This document shows, one piece after another, positions 54,724-64,000 of a DNA stretch of 64,000 nucleotides. Where the stretch lies: contig RSEH01000122.1 of the NCBI GenBank assembly GCA_006503475.1, positions 62,001 through 126,000 on the forward strand. Direction: 5' to 3'. A program made the position numbers and the translations under genes. The notes below the pieces were generated by a model. It did not search any database. It saw only the letters and a list, made by a program, of their open reading frames with translations, and was not told the DNA's origin. The DNA is from Stentor roeselii (taxonomy: Eukaryota > Ciliophora > Heterotrichea > Heterotrichida > Stentoridae). Position 1 is the first letter of the stretch. Every line of letters begins with the position of its first letter.

Positions 54724-57381
54724 ATGGGAAGTACATGCAGTGGCTGTTCCTGTCCATCAGAATCAAAGCAATCTCCTCCAGAAAGCACAAAAGTCGACCT
54801 AACCTCAGAAGAGTGTAAAACCCAAAAGAAATCCCGTAAAAGAAAAGCAAAAAAGCGTCCTCTAAAAAGTCACTACTACGGCGAAAAAGTATTAGAAGCA
54901 GTAAACGCTACAATCTCCAACCCAAAAAAATCCATCTCAGACTATCAAACCTTAACCCAAGCTTTCGACTCCCACTTCTTATTCAAAAACATTCTCGGCG
55001 ACGAGCGAAAACTAATGATCGAAGAAATGAAACAATATTCAATCAACGCAAAAGAAATCATCTTCGAACAAGGGAAGCCCGGTGAATGTTTTTTCGTCTT
55101 GGTCAGTGGAAAACTTGCTGTTTTAGTCAACAACAACCAAATCAACGAAATCAAACCAGGGACTGGTTTTGGTGAATATGCTTTGATTGATAATTGTGCA
55201 AGGTCTGCTACAATCATCACTATAAAAAAGTCAGTTTTGTGGGGATTGGATAGGAAAACGTTTAAAAAATCTATTGAAAATTTGAATGCTTCTAATTTGG
55301 CTGAAAATCGACTGTTTTTAGATAGTGTTCCTTTGTTTCAAGCACTTACCAAGAAGCAGAAGGAACTTGTGTTGTCTGCTTTGACTATTCAGAATTGGGG
55401 AATTGGACAGAAAATTATTAAAGAAGGTGATACTGGAGACTCGCTTTATATTATTAAGGATGGAACTGTTGTTTGTACTCAGAAGGGGGTTGAAATCAGG
55501 CAGATGGGTAAAGGAAGCTTTTTTGGAGAACAGGCGCTTTTGAATAATTGTGTTAGGACTGCTAGTATTGTTGCTTTGACTGATGTTAAGATTTTAGCTA
55601 TTGGAAGGAATTTAATTGGGAAAGTTTTAGGAGATGATTTAGAACAGGTCTTGCTCAGAAATACAATCTTCGTAAGCTTCACCAAAAGTCAAGTATTCAA
55701 AGCCTTCACCGAAGACCAAATGAAAAAAATCGTAAGCCGAATGAAAATCCTTCAATACCAAGAAGGTGAAGTAGTAGTAGGCCAAGGTTTAAACATGGGA
55801 AAGCACGTATGGGTAGTTCTAAAAGGTCACCTAAAGCAAGGCGACAATTTAATATCGTCATTTTCCTGTATAGGCGACGAGCAACTTCTAATGAAAGACT
55901 CTCAATCCTTCAAACAAGCAATATTCGCAGAAACAACCTGCACATTAGCCGAGATCAGCAAAGACGACCTCGAAGAAATCTTATCCTCAAAGATCGAAAG
56001 CGTATTTAACCAAAACGACATGCTTCCAATATTAAAAAAAGTCTCAGTTCTTCGATATCTCAACAAGTCCAACTTCAACTCAGTGATAAAAGCTTTTAAA
56101 ATCGTGAAATACGAGTCATCCTCCGTCATTTTCAAACAAAACGACATAGGCGACAAGTTTTTCATCATAAAAAGTGGAAAAGTCGATATAATCAAAGATA
56201 GTTCAGTAGTTCGAAGCGTTAATATTCATGATTACTTCGGTGAAAGGTCGATTTTATTTAATGACTCTCGAAGCGCTACAGCCGTTGCTGTCACTGAAGT
56301 CGTTTGCTGGGTGTTAGAAAGAAACGACTTCCTTCGAATCGTCGATGAAAGGGTCAGAAAGCAGCTGATTGAAAGGATCGACATGCAAGATGAAAGCATC
56401 AGTTTAAATGACTTGATTCCAGTGAAAAACCTCGGAAAAGGGATGTTTGGCAGTGTTTTTCTTGTCAGTCATAAAGAACGACAGACCCAGTACGCGCTGA
56501 AGACTGTCACAAGGCAGAAGATAGCGACTTATGATATTTATGATAATGTTCTACTTGAACGGAAGATTTTACTTCAACTTGATAATAACATGATTGTTAG
56601 ACTCATCAAAACATTCAAAGACAACCTAAGACTTTACTTCTTGATGGAGTACGTTAAAGGAATGGACCTCTTTGAGGTTCTCACTATTCTTGGAAAATTA
56701 AGTCTTAAAAACTCTCAGTTTTACTCAGCTGCACTCGTCATGATCATCGAAAACTTACATGAACGAGACATCATTTATCGAGACTTAAAACCGGAAAATG
56801 TCATGGTCGATGAAGAAGGATACTTGAAACTTATTGACTTTGGAACTGCGAAAATCATTCAGGATAAAACTTACACAACTGTTGGAACACCTCATTATAT
56901 GGCTCCTGAAGTCATCACTGGCTCAGGGTATTCACTTTCTGCGGACTTTTGGAGCATTGGAATCATGATTTTCGAATTTTTTGAAGGGGTTCTACCTTTC
57001 GGGGAAAATGAAGAAGAACCTTATAAGATCTATGAAAAAGTTTTAGAAAAAAAAATCGGTTTTAGTAGAGTTAATGAATTTAAAAGTGCAGTGAAAAGTG
57101 TCATCAGTCAACTTTTAAACACGAATCCGAATCTTCGAGGAGAAGGAGGGGTTAAAAATCATGAGTTTTTTGAAGATGTTCAGTGGGAATCGATTGTTTC
57201 TAAAGATGCGGCAAGTCCTTATAAGCCGAAATTAGGATCACTTGAAAATGAAATTAATAGAGCGAAGAAAATGAGGAAAAATTTGCAGGAGTTTATTTCA
57301 AGAGATGAGGCGAATGATATTTCCTGTGCTCCTCGCAGAGGGTTTAAACCGCCATCAAGTACTTGGGATGACGATTTTTAA
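54724..57381 (+). CDS. cGMP-dependent protein kinase (PKG), four cyclic-nucleotide-binding domains
   Basis: 885 aa, single exon. The N terminus MGSTCSGCSC suits N-myristoylation plus Cys acylation, so membrane attachment is likely. Four CNB domains run from ~85 to ~555: CNB1 GECFFVLVSGKL with FGEYALIDNCARSATI, CNB2 GDSLYIIKDGTV with FGEQALLNNCVRTASI, CNB3 degenerate (no intact FGE..RSA cassette), CNB4 GDKFFIIKSGKV with FGERSILFNDSRSATA. The AGC kinase (~565-825) has GKGMFGSVFL, YALKTV, YRDLKPENVM, DFGTAK, GTPHYMAPEV and an AGC tail to 885. Four CNBs with a degenerate third resemble the alveolate PKG layout known from apicomplexans. A cyclic nucleotide phosphodiesterase lies 219 bp downstream on the same strand. 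Confidence 0.93.
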   Translation: MGSTCSGCSCPSESKQSPPESTKVDLTSEECKTQKKSRKRKAKKRPLKSHYYGEKVLEAVNATISNPKKSISDYQTLTQAFDSHFLFKNILGDERKLMIEEMKQYSINAKEIIFEQGKPGECFFVLVSGKLAVLVNNNQINEIKPGTGFGEYALIDNCARSATIITIKKSVLWGLDRKTFKKSIENLNASNLAENRLFLDSVPLFQALTKKQKELVLSALTIQNWGIGQKIIKEGDTGDSLYIIKDGTVVCTQKGVEIRQMGKGSFFGEQALLNNCVRTASIVALTDVKILAIGRNLIGKVLGDDLEQVLLRNTIFVSFTKSQVFKAFTEDQMKKIVSRMKILQYQEGEVVVGQGLNMGKHVWVVLKGHLKQGDNLISSFSCIGDEQLLMKDSQSFKQAIFAETTCTLAEISKDDLEEILSSKIESVFNQNDMLPILKKVSVLRYLNKSNFNSVIKAFKIVKYESSSVIFKQNDIGDKFFIIKSGKVDIIKDSSVVRSVNIHDYFGERSILFNDSRSATAVAVTEVVCWVLERNDFLRIVDERVRKQLIERIDMQDESISLNDLIPVKNLGKGMFGSVFLVSHKERQTQYALKTVTRQKIATYDIYDNVLLERKILLQLDNNMIVRLIKTFKDNLRLYFLMEYVKGMDLFEVLTILGKLSLKNSQFYSAALVMIIENLHERDIIYRDLKPENVMVDEEGYLKLIDFGTAKIIQDKTYTTVGTPHYMAPEVITGSGYSLSADFWSIGIMIFEFFEGVLPFGENEEEPYKIYEKVLEKKIGFSRVNEFKSAVKSVISQLLNTNPNLRGEGGVKNHEFFEDVQWESIVSKDAASPYKPKLGSLENEINRAKKMRKNLQEFISRDEANDISCAPRRGFKPPSSTWDDDF

Positions 57382-57600
57382 TTTGAAATTTATATCTTCT
57401 AACTTATCCTGAAAAATATAAATTCTAAAACCATTATTTCTTTAAAAATTTAATTCATTCAATTTCAGTTAATCATCTTGTTCCCTTTTATTCACTAAAA
57501 AAGCTTAAGATGCAAAAACTCAAGCCACTCATCACTAAATCCTCAATCTCTTCACAAAACCAGAAAATCCCTCTTCTTAACTCCTAAAACCTCATAAATC

Positions 57601-60600
57601 ATGGAACAACCCAGACCACGTAAGCAAAAAAGCCGTCGTTTAACTGAAGTTTCCCAAAACTCCATAAAACTAGTCGAAGAGACAGCAGAAGACTCAGTCC
57701 CTCCAATAGTCTCTAGTGAGATCTTCGAATACCTTTCAAAAATGATCAACCCTGAGACCTGCTCGAAGCGGACGTTGTTTCATTCAGCGATAAAACTCTT
57801 CAAGGTAAGCACGAGTTCCACATGGGTCGAGCTTTACATCCTCAAAAAATCTGAGTTAAAAAGTGTCAACACCCAGCAAAAACACAGAATTTTATCTTTA
57901 GACTGTGAAAATAACTTACTTGCTCACAGTATAAGTAAGAGAAGTCACTTTTTGCTTACTAATCCTCATACTTCTGCACTTTATTCTAACTTTCCTGTGA
58001 AACTTGAAGGATTTTCAGTCATGACTCAACAAAGTATCAAACTTTACAGCACTGCAGTTATTCCTTTGTATGTAAATTACATTTAGGATAATAAACAAGA
58101 TATCTTCGCTGTCGCTCAGCTGTTTAACAAGGTGGATAATATTAAAGCTCAGAGCTACTATACTGCTGATGACGTAAAAATGGTGGAAAGTCTTGGGAAA
58201 TTGTTTGGAGAAATCTTTAGAGCTAGAAAAAACTACTTTTTTATTGCGAAACAGAACTCTGGGGTTATTAATTTGATTGAAGATCAGCTTTATACTTGGA
58301 AAAAGACGAATTATATTTTGAGAAGGAATACTATGCATAAGAAATTACTTGGAATTCTTAAAAATCAGCCCAAATTCAGTAAAAAGATTCTAAAAATCAT
58401 CAAAAAAGTAATGGACTGCGAGCATTGCAGTCTTTTTTTACAATCCCACGGAAACTGCCAACAAATCCTAACCTGCGGAAAAGAAGATAACCCTGAAAGA
58501 GTACAAAAGATAGTCGAATACTCAGCTCGAGCAAAGAGACTATTAAACATAAAAGACTTATCAGCAGAGCCTCTAATCGACGCCGACATGAAATCAGACT
58601 TAAACTGTTGTCTAGTCGTTCCATTCAAAATCGGAGTATCCGACGATTCCGGCATTCTTTTCTTCATGAGACAACAAAAAGAATTCGTGAAGTCAGACGA
58701 GGAGTTCGCCGAAGACATTTCATCCGAGTTATCACTTTACAATGATTTCAAGCAAAAAAAATCACGTTTTTCAATTGAATTAGTGAATGTAGAGAACGAA
58801 TTGAGTAATTTAGAAATGTTTTCCATTCCTGACAATGTGCCCTTTGACTTCTACGAGTTATTCTACGAGGTGAAAGTGAGACTAGGAGGAATGTTTGATT
58901 TAACCAGTTGCACTATTTACATCGCGAATCAAAGCAAGCAGCAGCTGTGGACAAGGAACTCGAATTCCGCAAGTTCTCTTTTATTTCCTCATAACAACGA
59001 GACTTTGATAGGGCGGACTTACGAGTACGGCGAAATCATCAGTCTTCCTGACCCGCAGTGCTTCATGTTGACAGACTTGAACGTTTATGAAGACAAGTTC
59101 GTCATTTCTCTGCCCATCAGCTCTGCCAGCTTTAAAGACCCTGTCATCGGGGTCTTGGTCTGCACACGGAAGGAAAAAAATTTTACTGAATTAGAAAGCT
59201 GGCTTATTGAAAAGTTCACTGAATGTATTGCACAGATCTATGAATGTGTTTATATGAACTTCTTGCCGAATAGTGATGAACAAGAAGATGGAAATTCTAA
59301 GTCTCTTGCCAAAAGTCCTAATAGCATGTTTCGTGAAGTTAATAAAGAAAAATTTGTATTTATTCCAGAAGAACCTGAAAATGAAAGAGAGTCTCTTGTT
59401 TATTCACCACTTTTTAGTCTTTCTGTTATTCAGGATCAAAGGTTTCAACTTTTACAGAAATTACTTCGTGATGCGGAATATGATTTAAATGGGTTTTATT
59501 TGAATTTGGCGAATGTTGCTGGATGTCAAAAAGCGGCTTTTTATTTACTTAAGAACTTTGGAAGAAAACTGGAAAATCCTCATTGTCAGGAAGTTTTCTT
59601 GCCTAGTCCTTTGATACAAGAAAGTATTGCGAAAAAAATTCCTATTTTTGTAGAAGGAGTGAAAATTGTTAAACCTTTTGTGAAAATGGATTTTTTTATT
59701 GAAGATGAGGACTTTCTGGGTGTTAAGAATAAGGAAAATGTTTTGATACAACCGGTTTTTAATAGATTCATGTCGGTTGTAGGGGTGCTTCATTTGGTGA
59801 ATGTCAACAAGGAAGATGGTGGCTTTGATGATAAGTTTTTTGAAGCTTTGGCTATGATTACTTGGCTTCTTCATTCGGATATTGAAAGTTCTAAGTGGCA
59901 AGAGGCTATTGATGAAACTAGAGGCAAACATGTCCTGCAACAATGGTCTAGATATTTGATTCAAGTTGCTAATGCGACTATTTCTAAACTACTTCTTTGT
60001 AAAAACGCTGTTTATAAACTTGCGAATTGTAATGATATTAGGGAAATCATGAAAATTTGTATTGAAGTGCTTTGTGCTGTCATGGATTATAATTATGGAG
60101 AAATTGTTATTGAGTCTGATGGAAGTGTTTGTCGGCTAACCAAGTCCGGTTACTCCTACCTAGACCTAACCGAAGCCGAATACAAAAAACTATCTCCCCA
60201 CCTGCACATCGAAAAAATCCAAAAAACACAAGAAAAAAACACCAGCCGTTTATACATCCCAGTGATATTCCCTAACGTAAACGGTTACCTTCTCCTTGAG
60301 CGAAATGACGACCAAGGCCAGAAGCTCTTCGGAGACTACCGCATTGAAAGTGAGTCAGTTTTGACAGACCTGTGCAATAAGATCGGTGAAGCTGCTTACA
60401 ACTTCCCAGACTCACTTCCAGGAAACATGAAGTCACTGGCGCAAAGTATTAAGTTGATTGCGATGGAATATCGACCTCTTGCATTAAACCTCGTCATCAA
60501 CGAAGGAGCCAAACATCTGGTTGATGGAGAGCGGGCCAGGTACTTCGCTTACAAAGACAAGCAGCTGGTAATGCCAGACCAAGGCACTGACGCTGAAATG

Positions 60601-62583
60601 CCGAGAGACTTTCACTTGGCTGAAGGAAAAGGCATCTCTTGGCACGTTTTCACCAACAAGCGAGCAGAAATCGTGTCAGACGCTTATTGTGATGAAAGGT
60701 TTGACACGTCTATTGACAAGTTGACTGGATATAAAACTACCAATATTCTTTCAGTACCGCTTATCACTGAATTCGACCAGTTCGGTGTAATTGAAGTTCT
60801 TAATAAAAGAACTGGAAAGTTTAACTTCAGCGACTTGCATTTATTGAAAAAATTCGCTGAACTCGTTTGCATGGTCTTGGAAATCACGAATACCATGCAG
60901 ATCACGATGGAGGAAAGGTTTAGACTCCTTGCTATTTCTAATTCAATGGAAAATTATATTCTGGTCTTCAATGAACATAGAAATTTGATTTATATTAATA
61001 AACCGATTGACAAGATCTTTGGAGTCACTGAAAAAGAAATTTTGAATTTGACGTATTTCGCATGGCTTCATGGAAATAAAGGTCTTCTAGAAGACCTTCA
61101 AGCCGTTTTCGAAAACTCCTCGTTAACCATCCGAAAGACCTACCAAAAAGTAAAATTCAAGAAAAGCTCTCACTTCAGACACCACAAGCAGCACGAAGGT
61201 CTAAAAGCAATAAACTACCGTATCTCTCATTTACAAAACTTTTCCTTCGAATGCAAATCCGGAGTAATATTAATAATCGAAGACGCATCAGCCTTAGAAA
61301 ACCTTCACAACGAGTACAAGCAAGTTCAAGAAGTAATCAGAAACTACGCATCCCCAATCGGAAGTGAAACAAAACTTCAAAAGTGCATAAACGACCTTTA
61401 CTTCATCATATCTCAATTAGAAAACATCGACTTAAAGGAAAGTTTGCAAGAAGTCATTTCACGTCTGAAACAAGGAGGGCTAAAAAAAACGAAATTCAAA
61501 ATCACGTCAAACGAATTCAACGCAAAAGCCCTGAGCTCGATTCTTTACATTCCACAAGTCAAGCAAAGGCATCCAGAGACACTAACTTTAGGCCGTCCAG
61601 TGGCAGGTCCATCATTAGAAGAAAACATTCCACTTTCAGAATTGCGAGATTGGGACTTAAACGCTTTTAAAATAGAAAAACATTTCGAGTACATTTATGC
61701 GATTCTCAACGATTTTCACCTGATCGAGTCTTTTTCGATATCTCAGCCGACCCTTTCGAACTTTCTGACAAAAATCAGAGAAAAATGCAATTATTATAAC
61801 AACCCTTTTCATAACTTCTTCCATTGTTTCAACGTGATGCATGGAGTTTACCTTCTCTTATCAAGTACAAGTGCAGGGAGTTACTTTAGTCCTTGGCAGA
61901 TTTACTCCTTGCTCATCGCTTCCATTTGTCACGACGTTGACCACCGAGGCAAAGGAAACATGTTCGAGGTTCATTCCCGATCACCAATCGCGACGACTTA
62001 TCACGACAAAAGTGTTTTAGAACAGCATCACGCTGCAGTGACTTTTTTCACATTACAAGAAGAAAACTGCAATATTTTCAGTAGTTTTTCTACTGAAGTG
62101 TTTAACCAAGCCCGAAAGTTCATCATTACAAGCATCTTAGGAACTGACATGTCGAAACATCTGACAATGTTAGAGAATATGAACTCGAGGTATAAAGACC
62201 TGAGCAGTAAGCCGATAGGTCAACAGGAAAAAGACCATGAAAAATTTGCTCAGTTGATTATTCATGCTGGGGACTTGTTCCACCCTTGCAAAAGTTATCG
62301 AATTTATGAAGTCTGGTCTGTACTTGTTTGTCAGGAGTTCAAAGATCAGTATCAGGCTGAAGTCAAACTTGGACTTCCTATCACTCAGTTCATGAAAGAC
62401 CTTGATAAACCCAAGGTTTATTATGCGAATGAAGTTGGGTTCTTGAGCTTTGTTGTTAAACCTCTTTGGGATTGCGCAAATTTGTATCTTAGCCCAAATA
62501 TTGAACCACTCATTGCCAAGCTTAATGAAAATATTAATACGATGAAGGAAAAACTTGAGGAATGGAAAAAGGCTGAAAGTTAA
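57601..62583 (+). CDS. GAF/PAS-containing 3',5'-cyclic nucleotide phosphodiesterase
   Basis: Exons 57601-58071 and 58087-62583 join across intron GTAAATTACATTTAG (58072-58086), giving ~1,655 aa. It hydrolyses cAMP or cGMP by family. Several GAF-like modules occupy the N-terminal ~1,090 residues; the last (~940-1,090) is the clearest, with FHLAEGKGISWHVF, ERFDTSIDKLTGYKT and GVIEVLNKRTGKFNFSD. A PAS-like segment (~1,100-1,170, ISNSMENYILVFNEHRNLIYINK) follows. The catalytic HD domain (~1,340-1,640) has HNFFH, CHDVDHRGKGN, LEQHHAAV and HAGDLFHP, so all metal-binding His/Asp positions look intact. The intron join falls inside the first GAF-like module. The adjacent PKG suggests a shared cyclic-nucleotide pathway. 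The next gene begins 7 bp after the stop. Confidence 0.92.
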
Positions 62584-62590
62584 TAATTAA

Positions 62591-64000
62591 ATGGAAAGAA
62601 TTTGCTTTTGTTATGCTTGTGGAGCCAGAGGAAAGGAGGTTTGGGTTTTGGCTTGTGGACATTTTATTATTTGTGATGGATGTGCTGGGGAAAAAGTATT
62701 GGATTGTGGTAAGTGTGGATGTGATCAAGTTTTTAGTGGGAAGCTCCTGATCGCTGAAGCATATTTAACCAACTCATCCATCAAACAACCTAATCAAAGC
62801 AACTCAAAACCAAACCAATTGACCCTAGAATCCCTAAAACCAAACTACCTAAAGTATATCTACAAAACCCTATTAAACTCATTCGAAGACCGTCAAGAGT
62901 TCTTAAACCTAGTCCAAAACCTTCTCTACTCTCCAAAGTGTTTCAAATGCCAAGACAAAGAAATCCTTTACTTTTCATTCCGTGACCAAAAAGGTTTCTG
63001 CTCTTCCTGTCGTAACCATTCAAGCATTCACATAAATTCCCCAGTTTTTCAATCATTCATCAAAAAGTACCGAGAGCAAGTATCAACAACTCTATCGCCC
63101 TTCATGCATTCAAACTTAGAAAAAATCCTAAAAATCGAAATAAATCCTTTAAAAATTTTATCTCATCTTTTAATTTTTCTGAAATTCGGACTGAAAGTTG
63201 ATGGTTTTACTAAAATTTGTGCATCATGTTTCTGTAAATTCGACTACAAGGTTCGAATTCCTTTGATTTACAATTGTCGATACGAGTTAAAACATGTGAT
63301 TTGCACTCAGTGTTTCTTTTCAGCATCTGGAAGGTGTCCTTTTGATGATTTTGAAATGAAAAATATTCGTGTTTTCTACGAAAACACGAGAAAAGTTGAA
63401 TGTTTCAATAAATGTGGATATTTCGGAGCACTTTACCATCGATACAACTTTACTCAGTATATTTGTGAAAAATGTTATCGTAGCACAATGTTTGTGAAAG
63501 AGCCGGAAGTTTGTGTTAAACAATGTTTGATGTTTTTTAAACTTTTATGCTTGAAACATCGAAGAATCTCGAATTTTTTTGATAAGAGTAAATTTGAAGC
63601 TCTTTGTTATAACTGCTGTGATGACTCTTTCCCTGAAACTAGTACTGAACAAATTTTCCAGCTTTTAGCGGAAAAAGAAAAATGGATCATTCAGGAACGA
63701 CTCCCGTTTTTAACAACAGATCAACAGAAAAAAGTTAAAGAAATGAATTTAGGGAAGTTTTTAAGTCTTGGGAAAAGATATGAACAGATAAAACAACTTG
63801 AAATGATTTTAAATGAGTTTTGGTTCAATGAGCCTTTGCTGCTTAACTCTTATAAACAGATCAATTTAATTTTAAATGAAGGGAAAAAGTATTACTCGGA
63901 GATGATTGAGTTTAAAGTTGACTCTAGGTGCATGTTGGCTGGAGTTATTTTAGAAAAATATCCTGAAATTGACTCGTTTTGTGTGGACTTGCTTCAGGAC
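62591..64000 (+). CDS. Cys-rich RING-like zinc-finger protein, 3' end missing
   Basis: The frame is open from ATG 62591 to the window edge (470 codons). The N terminus CFCYACGARGKEVWVLACGHFIICDGCAGEKVLDCGKCGC has the spacing of a RING-type finger with the central CGH. More Cys pairs follow at intervals (CFKCQDKE...FCSSC; CASCFCKF...CTQCF; CFNKCGYF...ICEKC; CYNCC), as in a protein with several zinc-binding modules. E3-ligase activity is plausible but unproven. The last ~120 residues are helical. The ATG is 7 bp after the phosphodiesterase stop, with no TATAA in the gap. Confidence 0.75.
   Translation, partial: MERICFCYACGARGKEVWVLACGHFIICDGCAGEKVLDCGKCGCDQVFSGKLLIAEAYLTNSSIKQPNQSNSKPNQLTLESLKPNYLKYIYKTLLNSFEDRQEFLNLVQNLLYSPKCFKCQDKEILYFSFRDQKGFCSSCRNHSSIHINSPVFQSFIKKYREQVSTTLSPFMHSNLEKILKIEINPLKILSHLLIFLKFGLKVDGFTKICASCFCKFDYKVRIPLIYNCRYELKHVICTQCFFSASGRCPFDDFEMKNIRVFYENTRKVECFNKCGYFGALYHRYNFTQYICEKCYRSTMFVKEPEVCVKQCLMFFKLLCLKHRRISNFFDKSKFEALCYNCCDDSFPETSTEQIFQLLAEKEKWIIQERLPFLTTDQQKKVKEMNLGKFLSLGKRYEQIKQLEMILNEFWFNEPLLLNSYKQINLILNEGKKYYSEMIEFKVDSRCMLAGVILEKYPEIDSFCVDLLQD

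Noticed and set aside
1-64000. tRNA, rRNA, transposon or CRISPR elements
   Set aside because: None recognised on either strand by eye; a tRNAscan/Rfam run would be needed to exclude small RNAs.

Overview
The window looks like macronuclear DNA of a heterotrich ciliate, most probably Stentor or a close relative. The evidence is direct. Genes use the standard code, with TAA, TAG and TGA all acting as stops. Protein families are ciliary and eukaryotic (dynein heavy chain, kinesin-14, PKG, GAF-phosphodiesterase, Slo-type K+ channel, Atg18). Coding sequences are interrupted only by tiny GTA...AG introns. I placed 17 introns by frame and homology: 15 are exactly 15 nt and two are 14 nt. Intergenic spacers are often 5-35 bp.

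Layout. 0-6.4 kb: the 3' part of a SelW-like/NPHP4-like acidic protein, a kinesin-14 and an Atg18/WIPI gene that diverge from a ~29-bp spacer. 7.6-16.5 kb (minus strand): an SVOP-like MFS transporter, a hypothetical gene, a FYVE-finger STE20-like kinase, three hypothetical coiled-coil or low-complexity genes and an EF-hand/C2/membrane protein. 16.8-31.1 kb (minus): a ~4,218-aa axonemal dynein heavy chain whose last exon lies behind a 15-nt intron, a GLTP-domain lipid transfer protein and a multipass membrane protein. 31.1-37.4 kb (plus): two overlapping small ORFs, a MORN-repeat protein, a short unknown and a Slo/BK-like K+ channel. 37.4-48.2 kb: an AT-rich, gene-poor stretch with a broken ORF, two divergent kinase-like genes with C-terminal zinc ribbons and a small zinc-finger gene. 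42.3-52.8 kb: two paralogous Cys-rich multipass receptor-like genes with three conserved introns each. 52.9-54.3 kb: a second SVOP-like transporter, paralogous to the one at 7.6 kb, with two 14-nt introns. 54.7-62.6 kb: a cGMP-dependent protein kinase followed by a GAF/PAS cyclic nucleotide phosphodiesterase, a likely cyclic-nucleotide pair. 62.6-64 kb: the start of a Cys-rich RING-like protein that runs off the window.

The most unusual signals are: (1) the 14-nt introns in the second transporter; (2) 15-nt introns that keep the reading frame and lack stops, so they are invisible to ORF calling; (3) an invariant A at position 10 of every 15-nt intron; (4) a TATAA-like string touching or nearly touching many start codons; and (5) abrupt blocks of opposite strand asymmetry inside single ORFs. 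These are read by eye from the sequence. RNA data and genome-wide counts would decide them.
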